The translations under genes were made by a program, and so were the position numbers. From Clostridioides difficile (GTDB lineage: Bacteria; Bacillota; Clostridia; Peptostreptococcales; Peptostreptococcaceae), in NCBI RefSeq assembly GCF_900243075.1, contig NZ_OEZH01000120.1, positions 18,926 to 82,925 on the forward strand: 64,000 nt of DNA. Reading direction: 5' to 3'. The notes beneath the pieces are model-generated. The model saw only the letters and a program-made list of their open reading frames with translations. It did no database searches and was not told the DNA's origin. Shown piece after piece: positions 8,547-19,180 of the stretch. Every line of letters begins with the position of its first letter. Within the stretch, counting starts at the first letter, position 1.

Positions 8547-9437
8547 ATGTATCTTTTTCAAAAAATCGAAGAAGCTGCTTTTAAACAAAATGATGCAAGA
8601 CGTACAATTGGAGAATTTCTTTTAACAAATAGAGCGAAATTAGCAAGTTATTCTATGGATGAAATTGCACGAATGACTCATACTTCTAAACCAACACTGG
8701 TTCGCTTTGCAAAGTACTTTGATTATTCAGGTTGGAAAGAGTTCGTTTATGCTTTTACACATGAGCTTGTTCACTTTGATGATAGCCATCTTGATGTGGA
8801 TATTAATATACCATTTGATAATTCATCAGATACATTAGAAATCATTGAAAATATTGCAAACCTTCGTATTCAAACAATAAAAGAAACAACTTCTTTAATG
8901 TCAGTTTCAGATATAAACAAGGCAGCTCAAATTCTTAATGATGCACAAACCATTATGATTTATGGAAGAAGTCCAAATTCGTATTTTGGAGAATTGTTTA
9001 AAAGAAATTTGAATACAATTCATAAAAAAGCCTTTGTTACAGATGTGGATGAGTCTGGTCTTGTTTCAAATATGCTGACTCACAAGGATTGCGCAGTAAT
9101 TATATCTTATTCTGGAAATAATTCTGATTCCTATCCGATGAAAAATGTAAAGTTACTTTTAAATAATAATGTCCCTATAATTAGTATCACAAGTGGTGGA
9201 GATAATTATTTACGAGACTATTCGACAATTGTCCTGAATATATCAAGTAAAGAGAAATTGTATTCAAAGATTGCGAATTTCTCTACTGAAGAATCAATTC
9301 AATTCATTTTGAACATTCTATATGCAAAAATATTTTCATTGAATTATGAGCAGAACATGCAGACGAAAATTGAAAACTCTCGTACATTGGAATCGAGAAG
9401 AAAAACCACTTTTAAAGATATATCTGAAGATTTTTAA
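8547..9437 (+). CDS. RpiR-family (HTH-SIS) regulator
   Basis: A 296-residue protein. Residues 1-80 form the RpiR helix-turn-helix (YSMDEIARMTHTSKPTLVRFAK), and residues about 110-250 form a SIS sugar-phosphate-binding domain (IMIYGRSPNS, VIISYSGNNSDSYPM). It starts with ATG 8547 behind TAGGAGTG. It is followed by a beta-glucoside PTS and a 6-phospho-beta-glucosidase, so its likely effector is a phosphorylated disaccharide and its target the PTS promoter. Confidence 0.92.
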   Translation: MYLFQKIEEAAFKQNDARRTIGEFLLTNRAKLASYSMDEIARMTHTSKPTLVRFAKYFDYSGWKEFVYAFTHELVHFDDSHLDVDINIPFDNSSDTLEIIENIANLRIQTIKETTSLMSVSDINKAAQILNDAQTIMIYGRSPNSYFGELFKRNLNTIHKKAFVTDVDESGLVSNMLTHKDCAVIISYSGNNSDSYPMKNVKLLLNNNVPIISITSGGDNYLRDYSTIVLNISSKEKLYSKIANFSTEESIQFILNILYAKIFSLNYEQNMQTKIENSRTLESRRKTTFKDISEDF

Positions 9438-9439
9438 CC

Positions 9440-9477
9440 AAAAAGGAATTCACTAAAAATAGTGAGTTCCTTTTTTT
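9440..9477 (+). terminator. Terminator after the RpiR gene
   Basis: AAAAGGAATTCACTA pairs with TAGTGAGTTCCTTTTT around a short A-rich loop, ending in seven T. Confidence 0.8.
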
Positions 9478-9479
9478 AC

Positions 9480-9628
9480 GAAAAGTATATCCGTTAAAGC
9501 AAACGTTATATCAATATGATTTTTTAAATCATGAAATAAATTTCACAAAAAATAGTCTATTTGAAAATAATATGGAATCCATTTCGAGTTTGGTTAAAAC
9601 TATTGGAAAAGCTATCTCTAAATGGTAA
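9480..9628 (+). pseudogene. Start-less ORF remnant
   Basis: One frame stays open from about 9470 to TAA at 9626-9628 and reads like real protein (ends SISSLVKTIGKAISKW), but there is no start codon or ribosome site. Probably the 3' scrap of a lost gene. Not recognised. It fills much of the gap before the PTS gene. Confidence 0.35.
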
Positions 9629-9704
9629 ATTGTATTCAGAAGGAACATTATGTCTTACCGGTGACAGCATAAATTTTCTTTAAATTTATTTAGGAGTGGT
9701 TTGT

Positions 9705-11564
9705 ATGAGTAAAAAATATGAACAGTTGGCAAAAGATATTGTTCAACAATTAGGTGGCAAAGAAAACATTACTGATGCATATCATTGTCAAACAAGATTA
9801 CGCTTTAAATTAGCGGATGAATCGAAGTTAAACAAAGATAAGCTAAAAAATTTAGATGGTGTTACTAAATATATCAATAATGCTGGTGTTCACCAAATAG
9901 TAATTGGAACACATATAAAAGATGTATTTGAAGAAATTGAAAAGAATATTGATGTTCAAAGTTCAAATGATAACGGTTCATCAGAAAAAAAAGGACCTGT
10001 TGCCATAGTAATTGATTTTGTTGCAGGAACTTTCCAACCAGTTATTCCAGCATTATCTGGTGCAGGAATGGTTAAAGCGGTTTTAGCACTTTTAATTGTA
10101 TTTAATGTTATCACACCTGATTCTCAAACCTATTATATGTTAAATTTATTTGCTGATGGAGTATTCTTCTTCCTACCAATGATTTTAGCATTTACTGTTG
10201 CACAAAAATTGAGATGTAATTCAATTCTTGCAGTTTCTGTTGCAGCAATGATGATGCATCCAAATTGGGGAACGCTTGTAACTGCGGGTGATCCAGTAAA
10301 CTTTTTCGGATTTATTCCATTTACTTTAGCTAGTTATACTGGTTCTGTCATCCCTATTTTAATTGTTATTTTCTTCCAATCATATGTAGAAAAGTTCTTA
10401 GGAAGAGTTATTCCTAAATCAATAGAATTAGTGTTTGTTCCAATGTTTACATTCCTTATTATGGGAACATTAGCCTTTTCACTGTTAGGCCCAATCGGAA
10501 GTATTCTTGGTGGCTACTTAGCAACATTCTTTACTTACTTGAGTGTGAATGCAAGTTGGTTACCAGCTGTTCTTATTGGTGGTTTACTACCAGTCATGGT
10601 TATGTTTGGTTTACACAATGGAGTGGCTCCACTTGGAGTTATGCAAATGGCTGAATTAGGTTATGACAGTATCTTTGGACCAGGCGCTTTGGTTTCAAAC
10701 ATTGCTCAAGCAACTGCATCTGCTGTCGTTGCTTTCCGCACAAAAAATAAGAAATTAAAACAAGTAGCAATTTCTGGTTCGATTACGGCTTATATGGGAA
10801 TTACTGAACCAACACTTTATGGGGTTAACTTACCTAAAAGATATCCATTGATTGCTGCAATGATTGGAGGGGCCTCTGGTGGTCTTTATGCTGGATTAAC
10901 AAATACACACCGTTTTGCAACTGGTTCATCTGGATTACCAGCAGTGTTGCTTTATATCGGTGATGATACGATGAGATTCTTCTGGAACATCATCATTGCT
11001 TTGATTATTTCATCAGCTGTTACTGCAGCATTAACATATATTTTAAGCTTTAAATATGAAAAAGAAAAGGAAGTAGAAGAAGTTTCAGAAATGAAACCAG
11101 TTATTTTAGATGATACTCGTCTAATTAGTCCAATTCCTGGTACTGTGATTCCATTAAGTCAAGTTCAAGATGAAGCTTTCTCATCAGAAGCATTAGGTAA
11201 AGGATTTGCTGTTGACCCATCTGAAGGAGAAATTTTTGCACCATTCGATGGAAAAGTTGTAACAGTTTTCCCTACAAAACATGCTATTGGTTTAGTTTCC
11301 GATACTGGTGTTGAAATTTTAATTCATGTTGGTTTGAACACAGTCGAATTGAATGGTCAATATTTTGATGCATTAGTCGAAGTGAATCAAAAGATAACGA
11401 AAGGTCAATTACTACTAACTTTTGATGTAAAGAAAATTCAAGAAGCCGGATACTCAACTCAAGTTCCAGTTGTGGTAACCAATACACCTCAATATTCATC
11501 AATTAAAACAATAAAACAAGGAAATGTAAATAAAGATGAATATGTATTAGCAATCAAAGTTTAG
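9705..11564 (+). CDS. PTS beta-glucoside transporter EIIBCA
   Basis: A 619-residue fused sugar permease of the glucose/beta-glucoside class. EIIB is at about residues 1-85 with phosphocysteine Cys28 (DAYHCQTRLRF), EIIC at about 100-455 with GITEPTLYGVNL, and EIIA at about 475-619 with phosphohistidine near residue 541 (ILIHVGLNTVEL). The start is taken at ATG 9705, eight bases after AGGAG, not at an in-frame GTG that overlaps that site. It imports and phosphorylates a beta-glucoside for the hydrolase that follows. No BglG antiterminator is present; RpiR control is inferred. Confidence 0.95.
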   Translation: MSKKYEQLAKDIVQQLGGKENITDAYHCQTRLRFKLADESKLNKDKLKNLDGVTKYINNAGVHQIVIGTHIKDVFEEIEKNIDVQSSNDNGSSEKKGPVAIVIDFVAGTFQPVIPALSGAGMVKAVLALLIVFNVITPDSQTYYMLNLFADGVFFFLPMILAFTVAQKLRCNSILAVSVAAMMMHPNWGTLVTAGDPVNFFGFIPFTLASYTGSVIPILIVIFFQSYVEKFLGRVIPKSIELVFVPMFTFLIMGTLAFSLLGPIGSILGGYLATFFTYLSVNASWLPAVLIGGLLPVMVMFGLHNGVAPLGVMQMAELGYDSIFGPGALVSNIAQATASAVVAFRTKNKKLKQVAISGSITAYMGITEPTLYGVNLPKRYPLIAAMIGGASGGLYAGLTNTHRFATGSSGLPAVLLYIGDDTMRFFWNIIIALIISSAVTAALTYILSFKYEKEKEVEEVSEMKPVILDDTRLISPIPGTVIPLSQVQDEAFSSEALGKGFAVDPSEGEIFAPFDGKVVTVFPTKHAIGLVSDTGVEILIHVGLNTVELNGQYFDALVEVNQKITKGQLLLTFDVKKIQEAGYSTQVPVVVTNTPQYSSIKTIKQGNVNKDEYVLAIKV

Positions 11565-11570
11565 GAGTGA

Positions 11571-13001
<1,431 letters not shown>

Positions 13002-13008
13002 TAGATAC

Positions 13009-13039
13009 TTGTCTTAAAGTTAACTTTAATTAATAATGT
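13009..13039 (+). promoter_or_regulatory. Orphan MerR-type dyad with -35/-10 like boxes
   Basis: A perfect 16-bp palindrome TTAAAGTTAACTTTAA (13014-13029) lies between TTGTCT and TAATGT with 19-bp spacing, like the promoter near 4276. It follows the glucosidase stop codon and only a terminator lies beyond it, so it looks like a leftover from another operon. Confidence 0.35.
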
Positions 13040-13047
13040 TATAATGA

Positions 13048-13086
13048 ACAACAAAAGAATGGAACATAGCACCATTCTTTTGTTGT
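13048..13086 (+). terminator. Terminator after the PTS-glucosidase operon
   Basis: A 15-bp perfect stem (ACAACAAAAGAATGG with its complement) around a 9-base loop. No long T-run follows, but the 3' arm is itself T-rich. Confidence 0.6.
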
Positions 13087-13111
13087 ATAAAATCTAATAT
13101 CACGTTTTTCA

Positions 13112-13148
13112 TTATATATTTATAAATTAATATTAAGTTGTTCATCAA
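13112..13148. repeat. Right copy of the 37-bp direct repeat (att-like)
   Basis: Identical to 4054-4090. Here it includes the stop codon and last nine or so codons of the histidine kinase gene, so insertion kept the gene intact. That is typical of elements that use a gene 3' end as attachment site. Confidence 0.8.
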
Positions 13149-14268
13149 TTGGAATCATAAAATAAAACTCTACCCCTTTATCACGATTCTTTACTCCATA
13201 TTCTAGCCCTTGCATTGTAAGTATTTGTGAAACAATTGCAAGCCCTAATCCTGAACCTCCTGTACGCTGAGATTGAGCACTGCGATAAAACTTAGACCAA
13301 ATTTTTGAAATCTCATCTGACTCTATAATCCTACCCTCATTATAAATTTTAAATAAAAGCAAGCCATTTTCACATGTAATAGATAAATCTAAATTTCCAT
13401 TACATATAACATGTTTCTTTGCATTAATAATTAGATTTTCTACTACTTGTTCCATTCTCATTTTATCTGACACTACAAAAACTTCATGTTCTGGCAAATC
13501 ATATGTAAAATAAAAATTGACATCTGGTATATCGATTAAAAGTCGTCCTGCCACAGTTTCAACAAACTCTATAAAATCAAAACATTCTGGGTTAAGTTTA
13601 GAAACACCTGCTTCTAATGCAGATAAGTCTAATAATGATACAATCATATTATTCATTCTATCAGTTTCTTCTATAATAACATCCATATAATTTTTCTTTT
13701 TTTCTTCGTTAACTTCATCCATAAGCCCTTCTGTATATGCACGTATAATACCAAGCGGAGTCTTCATTTCATGTGAAATTGTATCTATCAATTCCTTTCT
13801 TTGTTCCAATAGCATCCTTTCCTTATTTACGTCTTGTTCAAGCTGGATATTTGCACTCTCTAGGTCTGATAATGCCTGCTGTAGATTTGTAGACATTGTA
13901 TTCAAACTCCTAGAAAGTTCTCCAAATTCATCATTAGTATTTACAGTACATGGATTAGAAAAATCAAGTTGAGACATGCTCTTTGCAGATTTATTTATAG
14001 AGGTAATTGGTTCTGAAATAAATTTTCCCAATAAAAAATCAATACTCATGATAAAGATAACTAATATTATAAACCAAAGCCAAAATTCAAATTTATTGTC
14101 TGTAGAAAATTCCTCAACAAGCAAATAAAAGAATATAATCAATGCTCCTGATAATTTAGAAAGGAAAAATACTTTTTTCCTAACTGAATGTAGTCCAAAG
14201 TTTTGTTTAATCCAATTTGAAATATCTATATTACTTAATTTTTCTGTAAGCTTTCTTAAACTACTCAT
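13120..14268 (-). CDS. Sensor histidine kinase
   Basis: A 382-residue membrane kinase. Two closely spaced TM segments (about 33-51 and 62-80) leave almost no extracellular loop, so it is an intramembrane-sensing type. HAMP (about 80-135) and a coiled coil follow. The HisKA box ISHEMKTPLGIIRAYTEG carries His166, then come the N box (LIINAKKH) and G boxes (GGSGLGLAIV). It overlaps the response regulator by 4 bases. Kinases of this type often control neighbouring ABC exporters that handle antimicrobial peptides. The ABC operon at 822-3836 is the likely partner, now separated by the inserted module. Confidence 0.92.
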   Translation of the reverse strand: MSSLRKLTEKLSNIDISNWIKQNFGLHSVRKKVFFLSKLSGALIIFFYLLVEEFSTDNKFEFWLWFIILVIFIMSIDFLLGKFISEPITSINKSAKSMSQLDFSNPCTVNTNDEFGELSRSLNTMSTNLQQALSDLESANIQLEQDVNKERMLLEQRKELIDTISHEMKTPLGIIRAYTEGLMDEVNEEKKKNYMDVIIEETDRMNNMIVSLLDLSALEAGVSKLNPECFDFIEFVETVAGRLLIDIPDVNFYFTYDLPEHEVFVVSDKMRMEQVVENLIINAKKHVICNGNLDLSITCENGLLLFKIYNEGRIIESDEISKIWSKFYRSAQSQRTGGSGLGLAIVSQILTMQGLEYGVKNRDKGVEFYFMIPIDEQLNINL

Positions 14269-14936
14269 TCCTTAACCTCAAACTTATATCCTGAACGAAT
14301 TAATGTAACTATATGATGTCCTTCACTCCCAAGTTTTTTGCGTAAAGTTTTTATATGTGTATCTACAGTTCGTGTGTTTCCTTCAAATTCATATCCCCAT
14401 ACACAATTTAAAAGTTTCTCCCTAGAAAAAACTTGATTAGGATTTTCCATAAACAAACGTAATAATTCAAATTCTTTATATGTTAAATCAATCAATTTAT
14501 CCTCTATATATACTTGCCTTGATGATAGCATAATAAAAATCTTTCCTAAATTTAATGAATTTTTTGGAATATCAGTAGTATATCTACGTAATAAGGCATT
14601 AACTTTTGCTAAAAGTACTTTTGGGCTAAATGGCTTTGTTATATAATCATCTGCACCATATTCATAACCCTTTAATTTGTCCTCCTCTTCACCTTTAGCT
14701 GTCAATATAATAATAGGTATATTAGTCATTTCACGTGAAACTCTACATACTGAGAATCCATCTAAATATGGCATCATAATATCCAATATCATTAAATCTA
14801 TATCGTTGTTTTTTAATATTGTAAGTGCCTCGACTCCATCATCAGCAGTTATACAAGTATATCCTCCTTTTTGCATATATTCTACAATAATACCTTGCAT
14901 TCTTTTTTCATCTTCTACAACTAGTATTTTAGCCAT
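14265..14936 (-). CDS. OmpR-family response regulator
   Basis: A 223-residue regulator. The receiver domain has acidic pocket Glu8-Asp9-Glu10 and phospho-acceptor Asp52 (LMILDIMMPYLDG), with Thr (IILTAKG) and Lys (YITKPFSPK) at the usual places. The C-terminal winged helix (about 130-223) has SREKLLNCVWGYEFEGNTRTVDTHI. Ribosome site AAAGAGGTGAT precedes ATG at 14936. It is first in the operon with the histidine kinase. Confidence 0.93.
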   Translation of the reverse strand: MAKILVVEDEKRMQGIIVEYMQKGGYTCITADDGVEALTILKNNDIDLMILDIMMPYLDGFSVCRVSREMTNIPIIILTAKGEEEDKLKGYEYGADDYITKPFSPKVLLAKVNALLRRYTTDIPKNSLNLGKIFIMLSSRQVYIEDKLIDLTYKEFELLRLFMENPNQVFSREKLLNCVWGYEFEGNTRTVDTHIKTLRKKLGSEGHHIVTLIRSGYKFEVKE

Positions 14937-15055
14937 TTTTATTTATCACCTCTTTTTTGTAGACTTTATTTTAGTTTATATTAATTTATTTATTTTTCAA
15001 CTATTTTTTTGATAGTATTTTTTATACTATTCTTAATGGAATTGATATCATGGAT

Positions 15056-15094
15056 AAAAATAGCCTACTAACTTTATCTCATGTTAGCAGGCTA
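15056..15094 (-). terminator. Terminator after the YidC-family gene
   Basis: On the minus strand TAGCCTGCTAAC pairs with GTTAGTAGGCTA (one G-U pair, which would be A-C on the other strand), followed by TTTTT. Confidence 0.75.
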
Positions 15095-15119
15095 AAATAT
15101 TTCTAGAATAATAGTTATA

Positions 15120-15770
15120 TTACTTTATCACTGTTCTATTTTTTCGATTAAAATATATTCTAAAACAAATATCTTCAATTAATGAATAAATTGCACTTGT
15201 TATAAAGTACAGACCTATGGCCACTGGAGTTCTAACAGTCAATATAAGACTTGTTATAGTAGTTACAATAGCCATTTGTTTGTTAAACTTTACTTGAGAA
15301 TTTATCTTGAAATATGGTATATAATTCACTAAGTTTGAAGCTAACATAATTAATGTATATATACAAGGTAATATAAATAAATTATCAAATGTACCTAAAT
15401 TAGCAATCCATGGAATTATAATTGTTGTAAATTCCTTTGTCATATCTAAACATACATGATATAAGGCATATACTACCGGCATTTGCACTAAAACTATAAG
15501 ACATCCCAGCATACTCTTCATACTTTCTACAGAATTTACTTGTATTTGCTTTTCCAGCTCTTTAGTATCATTCTTATACTTTTCTTTTATATGTTCCATT
15601 TTTTCTGCTAATTCTTGCTGTTTTTTTACGGAAAATCTTTGTTTTAATGATAGTGGCATTAGTACTAACTTAACTATTAAAGTTATAAGTACAATAGAAA
15701 TTCCAAAATCACCTGTAAAGTTAAATAATATACTTAATAATCCTTGTAATACACTTGAAATGAAATCCAT
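15120..15770 (-). CDS. YidC/Oxa1-family membrane protein insertase
   Basis: A 216-residue protein with about five TM segments. The signature VLITLIVKLVLMPLSLKQ follows TM1, and a charged cytoplasmic hairpin KQQELAEKMEHIKEKYKND precedes TM2, as in Gram-positive YidC. The conserved arginine position of the hydrophilic groove is the Lys/Arg in TM1. The lipoprotein signal common in the main YidC/SpoIIIJ copy is absent, so this is probably a secondary paralogue. It inserts or folds membrane proteins. Confidence 0.88.
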   Translation of the reverse strand: MDFISSVLQGLLSILFNFTGDFGISIVLITLIVKLVLMPLSLKQRFSVKKQQELAEKMEHIKEKYKNDTKELEKQIQVNSVESMKSMLGCLIVLVQMPVVYALYHVCLDMTKEFTTIIIPWIANLGTFDNLFILPCIYTLIMLASNLVNYIPYFKINSQVKFNKQMAIVTTITSLILTVRTPVAIGLYFITSAIYSLIEDICFRIYFNRKNRTVIK

Positions 15771-15825
15771 TTTATTCTCTCCTTTTTATTTTTAATCTTT
15801 AGAATTATAACAGATTCATTTCAAA

Positions 15826-16068
<243 letters not shown>

Positions 16069-16339
16069 TTAGTATTTATATTTATTTTTAAACAATTTCA
16101 AGTCTTAAATAATTCCAGTATTCATATTTAGTTTTAAATAATTATAGTATAGAAAACTCCTAATGTAAATATATAGATTATCATATTTTGCATTATTATT
16201 TACCATTTTTACATTTATAAGTATCCAATCTTAACCCTCTTAATTTTTAATAAAAATTATCTAAAGTATTCTTTTTTATGTCTGAACAAAACAATATTGA
16301 GTTTTTATAGTTTATTTTCCAATTATAAGCCTCAATTCA

Positions 16340-16465
16340 ATATAAGTCCTAATATAATATTAAATACAACCCTTTGATACAGTGTTAAATATAATCGCCA
16401 ATACAATCCCTTAGTATAATCGTATAATCTTTGATACAATTCTTAATATAATCATTATAACTGGA
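16340..16465. repeat. Degenerate short repeats upstream of the nitroreductase gene
   Basis: CTTTGATACA followed by a TTAAATATAATC or TTAATATAATC element occurs twice about 60 bases apart, with further variants TCCTAATATAATATT and CTTAGTATAATCG between and before them. The rest of 16060-16560 is plain AT-rich DNA with no gene seen. Confidence 0.45.
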
Positions 16466-16563
16466 TACTAAAATCAATGACTTTTTTTCTGATTAATGCT
16501 AAAATAATAGAAAATAAAAATCAACATAGATTTTCCAAAAAAATAAACGGAGGTTACTTAAAA

Positions 16564-17157
16564 ATGATAAGTGATTCTATATCGAAAAGACGCAGTATTA
16601 GAAAATATAAAAATCAAAGCATTTCACATGAAACTATAGAGAAAATAATTGAAGCTGGAATAAATGCACCTTCATCTAAAAACAGACAACCATGGCGTTT
16701 TGTTGTTGTCACTGAAAAAGAAAAAGAGTCTATGCTTAAAGCTATGAGTAAAGGTATTCAAAATGAAATTTATGACAATGGACTTCTTCCAGAAAGTCGT
16801 CAACATATTGCTGGTGCAAATTACACAGTTGAAATCATGGAACAAGCTCCAGTAACAATTTTTATTTTAAATATATTAGGTAAATCACCTTTAGAAAATC
16901 TTTCCCCTGAAGAACGATTCTATGAAATGGCAAACATTCAATCAATTGGAGCTGCAATTCAAAACATGTCGCTTACAGCTGTGGAATTAGGTCTAGGTAG
17001 TCTTTGGATTTGTGATGTATACTTTGCATATCGTGAATTATGTGAATGGTTAAATACAGATAGTCAATTAGTGGCAGCAATATCTTTGGGTTATCCTGAT
17101 GAAGAACCATCAAGAAGACCTAGATTACAATTAAGTGATGTGACTGAATGGAGATAA
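16564..17157 (+). CDS. Nitroreductase-family protein
   Basis: A 197-residue flavoprotein. N-terminal SISKRRSIRKYKNQ and APSSKNRQPWRF are the FMN-binding motifs, and AIQNMSLTAVELGLGSLWI with VAAISLGYPDE marks the C-terminal half. The start is ATG 16564, behind AACGGAGG; the open frame upstream to 16477 has no ribosome site. Members reduce nitro compounds, quinones or flavins with NAD(P)H. Monocistronic-looking. Confidence 0.9.
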   Translation: MISDSISKRRSIRKYKNQSISHETIEKIIEAGINAPSSKNRQPWRFVVVTEKEKESMLKAMSKGIQNEIYDNGLLPESRQHIAGANYTVEIMEQAPVTIFILNILGKSPLENLSPEERFYEMANIQSIGAAIQNMSLTAVELGLGSLWICDVYFAYRELCEWLNTDSQLVAAISLGYPDEEPSRRPRLQLSDVTEWR

Positions 17158-17212
17158 ATAGTTATAGTAAGCAAATAGTGCAAACTGAATTTATATTAGG
17201 TGAGGTATTTTA

Positions 17213-17524
17213 ATGAAAAAAATTATTAAATCTTTTACATTTTGTTTTCTTTTAATTGCATTATTTGAGATTTATATGCACCAAATTGGTCAAGACTCAA
17301 AAAGTATTATTCTAATAAGCTTAAATCCTATTTTGTCTATTATTTCTGACACTGATAGTTTTTTTGTTTTTATGAATTCAGGTATGCAAATCCCATGTAG
17401 AACAATTACAGGGTCAATTTCGATTTATTGGTACATAGCATCCATACTTTCTTTTCTTATTTATGGTATAATTTTAGATTTAATTAGGATAATTATTTCT
17501 AAAGTTGGAAATAAAGCAAAGTAA
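17213..17524 (+). CDS. Two-span membrane protein of unknown function
   Basis: A 103-residue ORF with hydrophobic segments at about 7-24 and 73-96, separated by a soluble loop with one Cys. TTAGGTGAGG lies before ATG 17213. It lies 55 bases after the nitroreductase gene, probably in the same transcript. No family recognised. Confidence 0.6.
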   Translation: MKKIIKSFTFCFLLIALFEIYMHQIGQDSKSIILISLNPILSIISDTDSFFVFMNSGMQIPCRTITGSISIYWYIASILSFLIYGIILDLIRIIISKVGNKAK

Positions 17525-17544
17525 TCAAAATAAGCATTATAAAC

Positions 17545-17666
17545 AGTGCATTTTCTTGAGCTATCACTTGAGTTATTATAAAAAGTTAATTATTTTATAA
17601 AACAAACTTCTCAAGCAAGTCAGAGCATAGCACTCTAAATATATCCTTAGCTCCTGAAAATGCACT
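17545..17666. repeat. Nested inverted repeats, 122 bp
   Basis: The outer 18-base arms (17545-17562 and 17649-17666) pair except for two positions. Inside are CTTGAG with CTCAAG, and a TTATAAAA/TTTTATAA stem. It lies between two convergent genes and could be a terminator complex, a structured RNA or a MITE-like relic. The rest of 17525-17776 shows nothing else. Confidence 0.6.
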
Positions 17667-17776
17667 TCTAAATTTACACATGAACGTTATTTTGCTTATA
17701 TTTAATTTGGCGTTACTTAGAGAATTAATTTATTATATTTCTTAAAATTAATTTACTATATTTCTTAAAAATTATC

Positions 17777-19180
17777 TTATACCTCTACAACCTTCTTATG
17801 ATTACCCATCACATTGTTTTGCTTGATAGTCAATGATTTTATTTCATGAACTGCAAAGTATATACATACCATTGCCGCTGCTGCATCTGCTATTGGTCCT
17901 GCAAACATTACTCCATCAATTCCCATAAACATTGGTAAAATTACGATTAATGGAATTAAAAATAGAATTTGACGAGTCAAAGAAGTAAAAAGTCCTAGTA
18001 CTGATTTCCCAATTGATGTAAAGAAAGTTGATGATACTATTTGAACACCATTTATAAATGTTAAAAATAAGAAAGTTCTAAAATAATGTTCTGCAAATAT
18101 AAAATAAGTCTCGTTTCCGTTACCAAATATAGATGTAATTTGGCGTGGGAAGAATTGGAAACATAAGAATGCAATAACAGATATAATAGTTGCACTTCCT
18201 ACTGCAAACTTATACGCTTCTTTTACACGATTATATTTTTCAGCCCCATAATTGTATCCTATAATTGGTTGCATACCTTGTGATATCCCAATAATTACAG
18301 ATATAAAAATCATGTTTACTTTAATAATGATACCAACACAAGCAAGTGGAATCTCACTTCCATAAACTGACCTAGCTCCATAATATGCCAACGTATTATT
18401 CATAACTATCTGTGTTATAGTCATTGCTAATTGGTTAAAACATGAACTTGAACCTAGTGCAAATATATGTCTATAAATTATACTCTCTAATTTAAAACTT
18501 TTCTTATGTAATTTAATGTGTTGAAAATTCTTTACATAATAAACACTGATTCCAAAAGATATAAGTTGCCCAATAACAGTTGCTAAAGCAGACCCAGCAA
18601 TCCCCATATTAAAAACAAAAATGAATAGTGGATTTAAAATTGTATTAATAACTGCTCCTACTAACATACAAAACATAGAAGCTTTTGGTCTTCCATCTGC
18701 AAGTATCAACTTACTCATTCCAGTGGACATTATAAGAAATGGCAATCCGATTGATGTAATTTTTGTGTATGTGTGTGCATAAGGTAGTATTTCTGACGTA
18801 GAGCCAAAGAATTTTAATAGTGGTGTTAAAAATATTGATACTATTATAAATAAACTTATTCCAAAAACAGCCATCAAACAAATAGAATTTCCTGCTGCTT
18901 TTGTAGCTTTTTCTGAATTTTTAGCTCCTAGTTCCAATGAACACTTAGATGCTCCCCCAATTCCTAACAATAATGCAATTGCAGTACATATTGTTGTTAA
19001 TGGGAAAGTAACATTTGTAGCAGCATTACCCAATACCCCAACACCTTGCCCAATAAATATTTGGTCAACAATATTATATAAAGCACTTACTAACATTGCT
19101 ATAATACTTGGAACTGCATACTTGGTTAATAACTTTGAAACTTTCTCATATTCCAATGGCTCCTTATATTTTTCTTCCAT
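17777..19180 (-). CDS. MATE-family multidrug efflux protein
   Basis: About 467 residues with 12 TM segments in two homologous halves, typical of MATE/NorM sodium- or proton-driven pumps. The start LLTKYAVPSIIAMLVSALYN and the loop VDQIFIGQGVG are characteristic, and PIIGYNYGAEKYNRVKEAYK marks the second half. ATG 19180 behind GGCGAAGG is preferred over the longer frame at 19210. It overlaps the end of the MarR gene, so the two form an operon, with the pump under MarR control. Confidence 0.92.
   Translation of the reverse strand: MEEKYKEPLEYEKVSKLLTKYAVPSIIAMLVSALYNIVDQIFIGQGVGVLGNAATNVTFPLTTICTAIALLLGIGGASKCSLELGAKNSEKATKAAGNSICLMAVFGISLFIIVSIFLTPLLKFFGSTSEILPYAHTYTKITSIGLPFLIMSTGMSKLILADGRPKASMFCMLVGAVINTILNPLFIFVFNMGIAGSALATVIGQLISFGISVYYVKNFQHIKLHKKSFKLESIIYRHIFALGSSSCFNQLAMTITQIVMNNTLAYYGARSVYGSEIPLACVGIIIKVNMIFISVIIGISQGMQPIIGYNYGAEKYNRVKEAYKFAVGSATIISVIAFLCFQFFPRQITSIFGNGNETYFIFAEHYFRTFLFLTFINGVQIVSSTFFTSIGKSVLGLFTSLTRQILFLIPLIVILPMFMGIDGVMFAGPIADAAAAMVCIYFAVHEIKSLTIKQNNVMGNHKKVVEV

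Noticed and set aside
9480..9704. A catabolite-repression (cre) site or antiterminator RNA before the PTS gene
   Set aside because: No convincing cre or RAT sequence is visible and no BglG-type gene is present.
14677..15012. A 111-codon plus-strand ORF
   Set aside because: It is antisense to the response regulator, whose motifs are complete.
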